Assembly: GCA_037447655.1 (NCBI GenBank)
Contig: JBBHKE010002416.1
Location: forward strand, 151,389 to 215,388
Source: Zygnema cylindricum
Taxonomy: Eukaryota; Streptophyta; Zygnematophyceae; Zygnematales; Zygnemataceae
Length of the DNA stretch: 64,000 nucleotides
Reading direction: 5' to 3'
The position numbers were made by a program, and so were the translations under genes. Positions 43,210 through 55,322 of this stretch are shown piece after piece (position 1 is the stretch's first letter; every line of letters starts with the position of its first letter). Under the pieces are notes generated by a model. It ran no database searches. It saw only the letters and a program-made list of their open reading frames with translations, and was not told the origin of the DNA.

Positions 43210-44510
43210 TATGTTGTGTAGCTGCAAGGACTGGTTGCAAGTTTGTTATCAGGAAGGAGCATGAGCAAAGTAAGTTAAGTGAAAAGTTGGTTCGTCTTCC
43301 AATCCCCAAAGATGGCAAGGGGCCACATTGATATGATTCTCTTTAATTCTTCGACCATCCTTTCCCTCCATTGTTACAACCTATTTGTTGGAAACTTCGA
43401 CCACTTTCAAAATTGCTCTCCGGCAGAAAAATCTAGCGTGTCTTTCTTTTGTTGTATCCGATATACAAAGTCCCTCGGCGTAAATCGTCGCTGCCGAGCA
43501 CCTATCTCCCGCTTCGGCGATGAGAATACCACAACTGATCTCAGTGTTAAGCCGCCTGCAAATTCCCCATGGCGATTGGCATCTCTCGATGGAATATCTT
43601 AGCTCTGTCGGCGATTAGGTTTTTGATTGTTCCCTTGTCATCCATCTCCGGAAGGACCACCGCTTGGGCCGATGCACCTTCGAGCAAGAAAAGATGTTGT
43701 CCAAAAAAAATGAAATAAGGGTTGTTGGAGTGGAGAGAAGTTTGCCTGTTGAACTTGTATCCCATAGCAATCCAAGGCACCATTCTTTCCCACTCCCGCA
43801 AATCTTCTTCAACGGCATATTTGCGAAGTGAACGCTTCACTGTCTGTAAGCATCTTTCGGCCAAGCCGTCAGCTTGCGGGTGGTCGTGGCTTGTCAGCCG
43901 ATGGTCGACTAGACATTTTCCAAGAGGTTTGAAAATTCTCCGGCAAATTCGGAGCCTTGGTCGGTAAGAACTTTCGCAGGCGCCCTGAATTGGGCTAGGA
44001 TCCTCTGCAAAAAGAAATCTGCAATTGCCTTGGACTCCTTCCGGGGAAAAACCACCAATTTGATCCACTTAGAAAAATGTTCTGTCATGAATAGCACGAA
44101 GCGATTCCCCCGTTTGTTGGTTAGGAGAGCCCCCAAAAGATCCAGCAACCAGGGATAAAACATCCCGCGGATAGGATGTAAATGAAGCTCAGTCCCACCC
44201 TTTTTGTCAAAAGCTGCCTTGACTCGATCCCACGAGGAGCACGTCTGCACAATTCAATTGACGTGGGTCTGCAACCCATGCCACCAATAAGAGCCCGTAA
44301 CCAAGGAAGTGGTTCGCTTTTGCCCGAAGTGTCCACATTGCTGGTGGAGATTGGAAATCCGAGTTTCTCGGTCTGAAGGGGGAGGAACCACATTCCTCGT
44401 GCCGTCTAACCATTTCTGAAGGAGAACACCTCTGTCCCAATCATAAGTAGCCATCCGCGTCTGCACTCGGGATAATTGAATTCTAGTCAAGTGGGGGAGT
44501 GGCGACCCCT
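43210..44510 (-). pseudogene. pol: Gypsy 2b integrase and PHD N-terminal part
   Basis: Minus strand. Zinc domain NLHQQCGHFGQKRTT ... VQTCSSW (44220-44370), then GMFYPWLLDLLGALL (Asp), AKVLTDQGSEFAGEFSNLL (Asp) and HPQADGLAERCLQTVKRSL (Glu, about 43860). The tail has MPIAMGNLQAA and GRRTNFSLNLLCSC (about 43270-43310). It runs into the first half of a PHD finger and is cut by the copia at 43210. Two frames and several stops occur. It is similar to 2a (29712-31239) but clearly diverged. Confidence 0.88.
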
Positions 44511-44563
44511 GCTAGATATATGGAGAGCATTGCGGTCGTTCCAGATGTCTTGCCGTCCGGCCC

Positions 44564-46000
44564 CTATGGGCGCTTGCCCCTCCACGCCGACCGAGAAAGT
44601 TGACGGTTCTCCCCTAGTGTGGGGAAGCCAGATGAAAGCGGAGGAGGCTCGAATGAGTCCCAGAGTGATCTCCGGGTCCTCATCATGCCGAGCCTCGGTA
44701 GAATCAATTTCGGATTCGGGCTAAGTCTGTCGGCATTCCCATGGATTTCCCCTGCCCTATAAACAATGTCAAAATCATATTCCTGTAGGCTGAGAACCCA
44801 TCTGGCGAGTTTGTTGGTTAACTTACTATTTTCTATGATCCACTTCAGGGGTTGGTGATCAGTAATCAGGGTGAAATGGACCCCGTACAAATAGGGCCGG
44901 AAATGCTGGATTGCCCACAGTGCCGCGAGTAGCTCTCCGTGGTAGCTACTATAATTCTCCTCGGCTATGTTGTTGCTGCGGTTGGCGTAGGCCACCACAT
45001 ATTCAGCTCCGGCATCATCGACTTGAGCCAAAATCGCTCCCAATCGAAACCGGCTCCAATCAGTATAAAGGAGGAAAGGCCATTGGTGATCAGGCATCCG
45101 GAACACGGGGTGTTGTTTTAGAGCATCCTTCAAGAAATGCAAGGAGATTTGTTGTTCTTCGGCCCACTTCCATTTTTGGTCCTTCAGTAAGAGCTGATTA
45201 AGGGGCTGAGCGTGACTACTAAACTCGGGAATAAACCGCCGATAGTAGTTGGCACGACCCAGAAAGGTGCGAAGGGCCGAGTTGTCATGTGCGGGGGGAA
45301 GAGCCTCAAGGGCTACCACCTTGACCATATGGGGACCCGCAGTCCGGGAGTCACCTCGTGTCCGAGGTTAATGATTTTTTGTACACCAAAGATACCTTTG
45401 CCTGGGTGACATTTCAAGCCACTTGCTTGGAGTGCCCGGAGAACGATCTGTAAATGCTCCAAATGTTCCTCAAAAGTCTTTGAGAAGATGATAACATCAT
45501 CAATATAGCATCGGGCACTGTCGATTCCTCGGAGCGCTTCGTCCATTGCCCGTTGGAATTTTGCCGGAGAATTCTTAAGCTCGAACGTCATGTAAATCCA
45601 TTCATAAAGTCTGGAACCGGCCCATAATGCAGCTCTCCCCTTTGCTTCGGTTCCATGGCAATCTGGTGGAACCCATTCTTCATGTCCAGAGTAGAGTAGA
45701 TACTAGAGCGTGCAAGAGAGTCGAATATCTCTTCCGGGGTTGGCATCGGATACCGATCAGAGATGGTGGCCATGTTCAGCATGCGATAATCTCCATACAT
45801 CCGGAAATCTACAGTCTTCTCGGACGAGTTCTTCTTGGGAGGAAAAACTGTAGGGGAAGCGAACCCATGGAGTCCTGTACTTTCTTGAAACAATCTGGCT
45901 TCCACCAAAGTTAGGACTTTTGCGGTGAAGTATTCTGCCAAACAGTAGCCTTCTCCTCGATCAAATCTATTCGGAAAGGTGTTCGTTTGTAAATATCGAC
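44564..46000 (-). pseudogene. pol: Gypsy 2b reverse transcriptase and RNase H
   Basis: RT pieces are FASPTVFPPKKNSSEKTVDF, DYRMLNMATISDRYPMPTPE, IYSTLDMKNGFHQIAM and CYIDDVIIFSKTFEEH (catalytic YIDD, about 45500). RNase H and connection (254 codons open, 44564-45328): ALRTFLGRANYYRRFIPEFS, LYTDWSRFRLGAILAQ (Asp), YHGELLAALWAIQHFRPYL (Glu), LITDHQPLKWI (Asp), LARWVLSLQEYDFDIVYRAG. The RNase H frame is the longest intact one of this element. Frameshifts separate the pieces. Confidence 0.9.
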
Positions 46001-46123
46001 ATATGTTTCCGACTATGAGAACATCTGCTGGTTTTCAGCTAATAGCTCGGAGAGCCGCGCCTTCTGTTGAGGATCCTACTGTTCCACTAAGGTCCAATCC
46101 ATTTTTTTGGGCTCTACAGCAGT

Positions 46124-47480
46124 CTAGGCCTCCAGCTGTCTACCCCAAAGGTTAATGTCGAATTCCAATCCTACCAATGGATATGCCTCTCCTCCTCCGG
46201 CTAGGACACTAATGCTGACAACTTCCGCTAAGTTGTCGCCATTTGAGCCGCCCCCCCCCCTCTCCACTGGTAAAACTTGCGGTGATGAAATGTGAATTTT
46301 TCTCCTTTCTCTCCCCCGCTCAAGCTGCAAAGTTGCCTGCATTGCTAACAACTGAGGAGCTTGAAGGTAAATCGCCCTGGCTTTTGGGGACTTGAGATTG
46401 GAAAAGGCGAGTGCATGCTTGAGCACCCATGTGATTGAATTTAAATCCAAATTTTGTCGAATTAGGCTACACCTCTTAAGGTCTAAAATACTTGGTGCTG
46501 CCGTGGTTCCTCTTTGAAATCCCATGGCTTCTTCCCGTTCCGCAATCGTCGGTGTTGTCCAGAATCCCGCTTTACTGTCAAAAATCATTCCCGCCGCTCC
46601 TTTCGGATAAGCATGACTGTGAGTGAAGGAAACCAAAGTCGAGAGTGCTTTCCGTGGTAATCTCGGTTTGTTGCACTAGAAGAAAGGGGGCCGGTCGGGT
46701 CTTGTCACGAGGTGGCCATCCTGCCTTCCCCAAGAATTTGCTACACAAAATTCTTTGGATCGGGCATATGCTTGTCCAACAGTAGCCGGAGGATTGGAAG
46801 TGGGATCCTATTGGTCCAATATGTCGTTACTTGATGGGCCCGGGATCCCATTTGTGCAGCGTCAAAAACCAAAGGAGCTCCTAAAATCCGCGTTACGTGA
46901 TTCTAACTGTTCGCCACCTGTTTTCTTTTATCGTCTCCTGGGTGGACATTTTCCAAAACGTACCCTACCAGTGTGTTCTGGAGCTGTTGAATCCATGTGA
47001 TTAATTCTATCATTCGGTAAAATGTTCCACTTCTGCGGTCCTGATGCCCTTTCCCTTATCCCGCGAGGGAGTATCCTTGATAAGGCCAGCCTGCTATCAC
47101 GAAATCCACCCTCCCCAAATTCGCCAAAAAGGGCGCCATGATGTTTTCTACATTTTGGGGAAGACTTCGGTGAGCTTTGGAAAAGGCAGTCACTGGAAGC
47201 TGTTGAGGATATAGGTGATGAAGTTGGTGGAGTCGGTGTTTGCTGACAGTCCGCGCCTCGGGTGATATTTCCACTGCTGCGTTTGACTCTACCATACATC
47301 CTGTTTTAAAAATTGCTTCCATATCGGAACTAATTCTCGAAAAAAGAGTGATAAAATACGCAGTCTGGAATCGGGGACTACCAATGACACCACTTGTCGA
47401 TCGAACTTTTTGTCACTAGCCATGGGTTTGGAAGCCACTGATACTGGTGTAGGAACAACTTCCTTTTAGGTTAAGGCCGA
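46124..47480 (-). pseudogene. Cytosine-C5 DNA methyltransferase domain within gypsy 2b
   Basis: The domain sits between protease and RT. Reading on the minus strand: motif I region RILSLF + SRISSDMEAIFKTG (a T-run frameshift splits it, about 47320-47380; canonical FSGI is FSRI). Motif II-like AAVEISPEARTVSKHRL. Motif IV VDFVIAGWPYQGYSLAG (about 47056-47105), where the catalytic PCQ is PYQ. Then DRRSGTFYRMIEL, motif VI VGYVLENV (about 46950), motif VIII LVFDAAQMGSRAHQV with YWTNRI (about 46790-46860), and C-terminal STLVSFTHSHAY, TPTIAEREEAMGFQRGTTAA (46480-46640). Stops at 47056, about 46905 and about 46740. The Cys to Tyr change makes this copy catalytically dead even if read through. Confidence 0.87.
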
Positions 47481-47491
47481 GAAGGTTTTAT

Positions 47492-48315
47492 TTACTCCCC
47501 GCTGGATTTTTGCCACCTGTAACAATATGTCTTTGTATTCCTCTTCCCACCGCTTGGAAATGGGGAATTGCTAGATTTCTTTGGTAATATCTGTGGAACT
47601 GCCAAACAGTTCGTCGGAGTGGATGTAGTATACACTGGGTAGCAACCAGCTACCAGGACATTAGTCTTTCCACGGTTCCATAAATCCTTAGGAACCACCA
47701 CTTTGGTTCTTTCAGGGATTCCGAGGTCCCGAACTGTACATTGATCCTTCCACACACTCAAACTCATATTAAGCCGGGTCCATATGGCCATTCCCAACAG
47801 AATTTCGAATTGAGTCCCTTCCACCACTAAGAATGGAAGCCCAATCTTCACTCGTTGGCCTCCATCATCAGAGAATTTGATATTCATGGCCTTGATTATT
47901 CCATAGACTGGCTGAATGCCGCTGCTTATAGTACTTAAGCAGATATTGCTTGGGCAGATTTCGGACCGGAGCTCTTTGGGCATTTTATTCAACGCGGAGG
48001 TGGTGATTAGGTTAGGAGCCCTCTAGTGTCGACCATAGCGTCTTGGTATCCCTCTTACCCGTTTAGCTTGAAATTTCCGGTTCGGTTCAGTATAAGAGCA
48101 ACTGATAAGGCTTTGTAGTCCCTATCCACTATAGGGGTCTTCGGATCGGCGGACAAAAAAACTGCGGTTGGCGGAGCAGTCCTGTTGACTTTCCTTTTTC
48201 CAGAGTGGATCTCCTCTCCCAATGCCTGAAAGAGGATTTCTTCGGGCACGTTGTGGGAGGAGGCTAGGGTCTTCACGTGGGTGAAGGCGTATGGCATGAG
48301 ATGCCGGACCAAGAT
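47492..48315 (-). pseudogene. pol: Gypsy 2b aspartic protease
   Basis: Retropepsin-like domain. QDAMVDT + GAPNLITTSALNKMPKEL gives a D-T-G-A active site split by a frameshift (about 48015-48035). Further on are VYGIIKAMNIKFSDDGGQRV and FLVVEGTQFEILLGMAIWTR, where the ILLGM segment matches the flap/C-terminal hydrophobic motif. Upstream (48055-48312) lies a helical lead-in ending NRTGNFKLNG. A low-complexity tail follows toward the methyltransferase. Confidence 0.8.
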
Positions 48316-48393
48316 GACAGCCGGTTTGGAGGAAGGAAGGGTGGCTTTCGGTGAGGATGGGGGTGAATCTGGTGGTGGTGGATCTTGATCTGG

Positions 48394-49378
48394 TCATTTT
48401 TCCTTATTCTTAGAGCCGGAATCTGGGATTGGAGGTGTTTGGGGAGTGTCATTCTCCGGGCGTTCTGCCATGAATCTCTCAAACCAGTCCTGATTGTCAT
48501 TCTTCTCTTGTTCCAGTGACTCCTTCTCTGGCCGTTGTCTCTCGTTTTGGTAGTTCTCGAAACCGAGAGGCAATCTAGGTTTTAGAAGGAGAGAGGAAGG
48601 GTTATTGGATTTTATTCCGAGGGCTACGTCGCCGTTCAACATCAGTGTTTGGGGAGTAAATGATAAAGGGCCTGTAGCTTTCCGATTGTGGTCCCTCGGA
48701 CCCATTTTTTGCTTGTCCTCTCTCTGCTGCGAGGTAGAATTGTGGAGTTGGCGACGATTGTCTCCCACCCCAACATTCTAAGCTCCGGACAGGGAGGTTC
48801 GGGCATAGTGGGCATTTAGGGGTTCCAAATCCCAACCTAATAAGTCGTCATCATTGGCACCCTTTGTGCCTTGAAGCTCAAGCTTTGCGAGTTTTTGTAA
48901 CAATTCATGTTTTTGCTTTTGAAGTCGTTGTGTTGTCGTGAGAGGAGCAAGCCGGGCAAAAGATTCCAAACGGAGGGCAGCCAGTTCGGCAGCCATTGCG
49001 GCTAGTTGCTGACTCTACTGCTGTATGATTATTTCTGGCGTAAGCCTGGCCGGAGCAGCCGGTGCTGGCTCAGGCCTCTTCGGCGTGGACAGAACTTGGC
49101 GTCCCCAAGGGTAAAGTAGTTGAAGTTGGAGAGGGTTAACGACCATTTCTCCTTCTCCAGTAAAGAAAGCAAATTGCATCATCTCCTTGGGAACTCCGTT
49201 CTTCCAAAAACACTGCCCTTCCTTGTGCCCCAGAAATCCACAAGCTTCGCACTTGTCACCTTCGGTGGTATATTTACTCCGGATCTCGTTGGAGATTTGG
49301 GCGTCATCAAACTTTGAAAGTTTGATTTGCCGCAAATGAGATTGGGACATCTTAGAGCTCTCGTTCCGGGGAGTAGGA
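48394..49378 (-). pseudogene. gag: Gypsy 2b gag, C-terminal part with second CCHC knuckle
   Basis: The minus strand has MSQSHLRQIKLSKFDDAQIS and a knuckle CEACGFLGHKEGQC (about 49220-49262), all ligands present. A helical segment LESFARLAPLTTTQRLQKQK follows (48778-48996), then a Pro/Asn-rich tail (PENDTPQTPPIPDSGSKNKE). The N-terminal side is interrupted by the solo LTR at 49379. Confidence 0.78.
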
Positions 49379-49567
49379 TATTCAAATGTATGTATTTTCT
49401 AGGTCTGTATTGCAAAAAATAAATAGAGTAAGTCAACAAAGGCTGCCTGCTTCTTGTTCAAATCTCTCCGGTCCCCATACTTGTTGCAGTCACTGAAGAC
49501 CACAGAGAGAGCTAGAGCCATGGCCGTCTAAAGAGGATAGGCTAATTCGTCGTTTGTACCAAAATGA

Positions 49568-49642
49568 TTGTGCCGGGGTCAGGATTTGATCCTGGTACCC
49601 CCACACTATATTAGACGTTAGCTTTAGCCAATAGCTTAGAGT
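49568..49642 (-). other. tRNA-like block 1 in solo LTR 49379
   Basis: B-box-like complement of ggatttgatcc (49582-49592) with CAGG/CCTG stem; A-box-like complement at 49622-49640 (tattggctaaagctaacg on the minus strand). Confidence 0.55.
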
Positions 49643-49730
49643 AAACGATGGCATATGTGGGGTACAATAGGTATTTATAAGTGTAGAAGTAGAGAGTTCT
49701 AACAAACTAACAAATAACCAAAGACTGTTC

Positions 49731-49802
49731 TTGACCAGATTTGAACCATGGTCTATGGTTATATTTGTAGAGGTAAGCCTTAACCAATAAGGCGTTATCG
49801 AA
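49731..49802 (-). other. tRNA-like block 2 in solo LTR 49379
   Basis: Minus strand: tattggttaaggcttacc (A-box-like, 49774-49792) and GGTTCAAATCT (B-box, 49737-49747). It corresponds in position to 6143-6222. Confidence 0.55.
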
Positions 49803-50615
49803 ACAATACACGTGACGGGTTTTATAAATATATAAACATTAACGCAACAACTAATTAACAGCAGACTAACCAAAAGGAGCAATTCCTCAATGTACGCGAA
49901 TCTGAACCGTGTAAAATATGTTTTGATCGGACGGCCGGTATTATAGCCGCCACACGAAATGAGATTTTGGCGGCATACGGAGATAGCGTCACGCGGTGCC
50001 ACGTGGCGCCACATTATTTGATACCGGAGAAGATGGGAGGAGGAACCATGGCTTCCGATTTGACAGGTGTCACCTTATAGACCTTGTCGTACAATGGTCG
50101 TACAATAAGTACATCGCCCATTGTACCTTCTTGTACTATATAGTGTTCCTATTGGACTAGGGTTTAGTAGTAGGTAGTCGTAAGTAGGCAGACCAAGACT
50201 TAGTGTTATTTCGGTACCTCTCTCTAAGAGAGCTTGTAACTATAAAGGTCATCTTTGACCAGCCATAACTTACTGCTCGGGTGAGCAAATTCAGTGATTC
50301 TTTTTGCTGCGTACTCAAGGGAGTCCAAGCTACACAAAGGTGTAGTCGATCAGAGTCTTTGCGTGCCAGGGTGGCGCTTATTCAGTGGGAAAGTCAAAGT
50401 GTGGAATATTATCCAAAACACATATTGAAGCTTTGCATTTTATGGTGGAACTGAGCACAAAGAAGGTCTTCTCTTCACAGGGGTGAAGGTATATTGGGGT
50501 TCTTATTGTCAAGGGATCATTTATTTGGGTTTATATCAACTTGGAGTCGGCACTATCTAGATTAGCTTCTTTTGGATCTGCGAATTCTGTGGGCAATGGA
50601 GCCCATAGAATTTCA

Positions 50616-53569
50616 AAGTGTCCCTAGTTACCGGTGTCTTGTTCTCTCCTTCTTTTCCCTTAAGTTTTTCTTGCTGCCTTCGAGACCTGTCTGCATGTTT
50701 TTTCTCCCATTCCTTTAGCTTCAATGCCAACTTTGGTTTAAATTTCCGAGAGCAGTTCTTGCACCCATGGCCAGTTTGTTGACAATTCAGGCAATTGTAA
50801 AGAAAAACTAGATCGTCTGCTCCCATTGCCGGTTCTGACACGATGTTTGCCACTTGTTTACCCTTAAGCTTCCTCAAAGGTTGAAATTCAGCCTGTTCCT
50901 CTTGACTCAAGGAGGTCTCCTTGGTGAATCTTGCAAAATTTGCGCGGTTTTTGCCGGTCACGGCCTTCTCCCTTACCTCACTGTGGAAAAAATGGTCGTA
51001 CAATTTCATAGCTACCAGTGAAATGTCCTTGGAAAAGAAATTTATGTCCTGGTTTGCCTGTCCGGCAATCAAATTGTCCAGAGTAGTCTGCCTTGTTGGC
51101 TCGAAAGAATTACGGACGAAGATGAAATATTTGGTGGCCATAATCGGGAGATCAATAGTGGACAACTTGGTCTTCTGGCAAAGACTGGAAAGTCGGTTGA
51201 AGAGAGTATGGGTAATCTCATTCTTCAAGCATCGGAATTCCGTGAATTCCTTGATTTGTGACTCGTTCCTAACAATGTAAATGAGTCTTTAGATGTTCAG
51301 CAGAGTGGTACAAAGGTTGGGATTAGTAACCATACGAGTTGTTGCTTGGGTTGCCTGAATGGCTTGCAGCTGGTTAACATAGGCACTTCCCTGTAACTCT
51401 AGTTTCATGTCCTTCAAAGGGGTTGCAGCCGTGGCTGCCAAGTCAGCCTATGCTTGTATTACAACAGCATCAAGGGCGGGATCCAAAATATTGATGTTGG
51501 GGGCCATCAAAAGAGGTTGACGCTCCTTCTAATCCACCAACGCCCCTCTAGAAAGGTAGTTCACCATCATGGGGAAAAGAGTTGTCTCGTAGTCATCAAG
51601 AATGGCTCCTCCCCTCTGTTTATTCATTTTGGATTATGTGAAAGATTTCCACAACAACTGGAAATCCGAGAATGCGATCCCCGAGCTATCTCCCATAAAG
51701 ATCCGGACATCCCCCATTTCTTATTCTTCCTCTGCAAAATTGGTGAAATGGGAAGAGGAAGGCCCGAAGGGCTGACAAACTTAGCCGGTGAGATGACTCC
51801 TGTATCCTCTTCTTCAAGACCAGAACCGTGTACTCTTCCAGTAGAAGGTGCTGCTCTGATATGTGTGGATCCCCCTCCCGCAGAGGAAGTACTAGCACTT
51901 GAAATTATTGTGAGAGGAAGGAGATTCCCCACTACTTCGCTATATCCTGGGAGGTATTGTTCTTCTTGGAGGACTTGCTCCACCGAGGGGATGTGGAGGC
52001 GAGTTTGAGGTCCTTGTGGAAGGGATAGTGGCGAAAAAAGGGAAGACTGAGGGCTTTGAGGAGAAGGTTCCTGTCTTCCGAAAGGTGTCTCTCTCCCTTA
52101 TCGCCTTCAGGAGATCTCGAGAGGCGGAGTTCCTGAGCGGGAGGATGGGGAGCGCCAGTGAGATGGTGAGTAGGCGGGGACGTGCTTGTAAGGTTATACT
52201 GGTGGCTTCGGAGACCCACAGACTGCGACGGCGGGGAAAGCGGATGGCGAAGGGCAGTCTCGGGGCTTTGAGGTATGACTCGGGGAGGGAGATGAATGAG
52301 AAGGAGGATAAGAAAGATTGAAGAAGCTCTAGGAGATGGGGAAGGGGGTGTTGAAGGCCTCAAAGGAATGTGAATCCTATCATCCGGTCATAACTCCAAC
52401 AAAGCCTCCACAGTCGAAGACACCTCCACCGAGACCAAAGTTGGCTCTTCTTAGGAAATAACAGCAGACTCAGTAGGGATATCTGCACCCAAACCCTAAT
52501 GTTAGGTCTTGTGGTTTCCCACCCTTCGCGTTGAAGAGGAGGCTATAGGATTGGATCTGAGGAAGGAACGCCGGTCTGAGTGTTTGGAGGAGGAATCTAC
52601 CCACGGAGAATCCCACTGGTCCTACGCTAAGCTTCGCGAATAAGCATCAATTCTTGTTCCCATACCTTTCGCCTTTCTACCTCTAAGGCCTTCCAATCTA
52701 CAGTGGCACGTCCGGCCCCCGCCGTAGCCAGTCACTAGAACTTTATGACCTCCACTAGTTCCTTTGCCTTTTCGACAACTTTAGTGAGATCTGCTATCCC
52801 CGTCCTCGGAATTTGGCGATCATTGGGTCTGGTCCGCCACCATCCCTCGGACAAATCTTCGGGTCCTGTCACCGGGACTTCTGGGTCAGTTGGTTCAGAT
52901 TCAGTTGGTTCGGATCGCCATAGCCCTCCGGTAGGGTGGACAAGAGGAGTTGTAGTAGAAGTTCTCCCGATTGAGGTTGACACAAGGGTTGGGGACGTCT
53001 CCTCCTTTGGAAGAGGAGCAAATCTCCCCTTGTTGTCCTTATGGTCAAACCGCTTTCCTCTCCATGGATCTCGAGCTTCCCTCTCGCTACCCCTCTCTCC
53101 CCGGTGAGGCCGCGAAAGGATGCGTCCGCGGGAAGGGCTGCTAGATGTGGGGTCCTGAGAGGAAAATGGAGGAGGGCGAGAATAGGGAGCCCTTTGGGAT
53201 CGGTATGGCACCGACTGTCAAGAGCCACTATGCGAAGAACTGCTCAAAATCTCCACTACCCCTCCCACGGGTCTAACCACTCTCTCTTGATCGGTCCGAG
53301 CCACTCTGTGGACCAACTCCTTCTTCACCTGCAACTCGTGAAGGTCTTGGAGGGCCAGGAGTTCCTTTCGACCTGGGCGTCGAGGGTTCTGGAGTTAGGT
53401 TGGGAGGGGATGGAGGAGAAAGAGCTCCAGCTGGCTCCTTGGTCGGAGACACAAAGATAGACTCCATAGGTACCGACTCCTCTAACATCAATGACTTCTC
53501 CTCCTGTACGGGCCTCTCTTGCCGACCCGACTCTCCAGATCCATAATCCGGGTTCTCTCCTCCCCCCAT
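50616..53569 (-). pseudogene. gag: Gypsy 2b gag, N-terminal and capsid parts
   Basis: Start MGGGENPDYGSGESGRQERP at 53569, the first Met after the leader. A Pro/Ser/Arg-rich N-terminal region follows (SPPSPPNLTPEPSTPRSKGT; RPHRGERGSEREARDPWRGK). A capsid-like helical region lies at 50560-51630 (NKQRGGAILDDYETTLFPMM; NEITHTLFNRLSSLCQKTKL; LIAGQANQDINFFSKDISLV), ending in a knuckle CLNCQQTGHGCKNC (about 50735-50776, CX2CX4HX4C intact). Frameshifts occur near 53230, 52370, 51970 and 51540. The second knuckle is beyond the solo LTR. I do not recognise the N-terminal extension. Confidence 0.78.
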
Positions 53570-54490
53570 GAGGACAAAGGTAACGAGAGAAATAGAAATG
53601 AAGGTAACTAAAGCTCACTTCCAAAAAGAGAGCTGATAATGTCAAAGCTCCTATCCCCACTAATCCGAGCGGACAGGGTGGCTTTTTCCGTACCGTGCTT
53701 CCTTCACGTGAAGTTTATCGCACTTGTTCCCTCAAAACCCATGGTACCGATCCGGGAGATTCCAGTTTACTCCGGAAGGGTCCCTCTAAAGCAAAAGAGA
53801 ACTCTAGACGAAGACACAAATGCACTACCACGTAGATATATATGTAAATAAAAATGATTGGCTTTCTAGATTTAACAATATCTCTTTGCTCCAGAAAAAG
53901 AGAATGAAAGATAGAAAATGAGAGGTATAGCGAAACAACTTAACATACCCCAGCAATTAACGATGACAATTAGGGAAAGGCGACCCCCTTCCTCCGATAG
54001 TATCGTGAATAGGTATGGTACTTCCACAACCTTTGGTGTCCGCAGCCCGAAACCGACCAGACTCTTCTCGGTTCCAAACAACAAAAAGTTCAAAATCACC
54101 GAAAAGGAAGGTAGTGCCAACTAATCGCCCGGATTGTGATTTCCACAAAAGACAAATCCAAAACCAAGATGACAATAGAGTCGCAAACAAAACAAAGATT
54201 CTTCCAGAAGAAGGTTTGTTGGAATTTCTGAGGGTTTTCACAAGAGACAGTACTGAAAAGCAACCTGTCTCTTTCGACCCGTAGTGCCTTATTTATCAAA
54301 GTTTGTCAAATTGTAGGTCCAAAAGTCAAAGCTACGCTATTAACCAATGAGCGGCAGGCAAGTGTAATTGAATTGACATCAGACAAAATAATCCGTTCTA
54401 CACTCGAGGCAAAAAGTTATGCTCCAGACTGCGGCTAGATCCGCAGCCGATAGTAATTATTTGTTCCACAATTATTAGACAAAGTCCTGA
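53570..54490 (-). mobile_element. Gypsy 2b leader (5' untranslated)
   Basis: 53696-54490 matches the block at 28166-28957 in the same orientation. 53570-53695 links it to gag. At 54490 the similarity ends and no LTR like 29197-29674 follows, so the 5' LTR of 2b seems lost. The alternative is that the block itself is an LTR; its 3' end on the minus strand is ...GGAAGCA. Confidence 0.55.
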
Positions 54491-55142
54491 AACTTTTGAA
54501 GCATAGTTAAAAAGTAGGTTAAAGTAGGCCCATACAATATGCCTATTGTACGCAAAACATAAAATATGCCCTTAAGACTTATAGTGTATTTGTCGAAAAA
54601 TGAAAAAAAGGGTAACAAGGTTGAGCTGCACATCGATCGATAGAGAATTAAACGTCATGTCTAAATTTTTTAAAACATTCGGACAAAAAATATATTTACT
54701 GTGAGTTTTGAGGTGCTTTTAATTTAAACCGTCAGATTTGGACGATCGGACGGTCGATGATCAAAGTAGCGATCTTAAGAAGATCACATGAAAAGCCCAT
54801 AACACAACTTACGATAGGACTATCTGTCATATTAGCGTCTGCAATTTTGAAGGCCACACTAAATAAAGCCTCAAATTGACCAACCAGGGTTGCCCGTCCG
54901 CTTTTTTTTTTTTCCGGGTTTTCTTTCCCGCGGAATGTCATCCTACGCCGTGTCAGTTTGCTAAAAAAAATCGTCAGGTGGCGTGCGCTGTACTTTGATC
55001 ATACGTCATATTAGTACGATCGTACAGGAGTGTCCACAATGCACACCCATACAATATGCCTACTCTACACGAGGTTAGTGCCAAGTTTTGTGCGCCTACA
55101 AATGGCCTATCATAAAAACGCCTACTTTTGAACTATATTTTG
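54491..55142. other. No gene recognised
   Basis: AT-rich sequence with two related lines containing cccatacaatatgcctat (54530) and cccatacaatatgcctac (55044), about 515 bp apart. No coding or LTR features seen. Confidence 0.5.
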
Positions 55143-55322
55143 AAGCGAATGCTTCGCGAAAAAATATCCAACGTTCTGTTAGCTCCCAGACCTTTTGAGA
55201 ATATTGGCAAGATTCTCTGGAATGTTGTTTTACAATAAAAATAGAATAGGAGGTACGTTTTAGTACGGAGAAGTTCGAATTCTGTCTTTTAGTCTAATGG
55301 AGCTTCACCCTAAGTTACGGCT
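55143..55322 (+). repeat. Dispersed repeat R2, uninterrupted copy
   Basis: It shares gcgaatgcttcgcgaaaa, ttggcaagattctct and gaatgttgtttt with 23562-23589 + 24476-24660 and so shows the pre-insertion site of the solo LTR there. It ends with taatggagcttcaccctaag, inverted relative to gggtgaagttccat at 60036. Confidence 0.8.

Larger units (their letters stand above)
49379..50615 (+). mobile_element. Solo LTR (type B) in gypsy 2b gag
   Basis: About 1237 bp, TATTCAAATGTATG (decayed TGTTGAAATTTATG) to CATAGAATTTCA. It is highly similar to 5940-7035 from GGTCTGTATTG to the end, with an extra segment that adds a second tRNA-like block. Gag sequence continues on both sides. A target duplication is not visible (TAGGA versus AAGTG). 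Confidence 0.85.
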
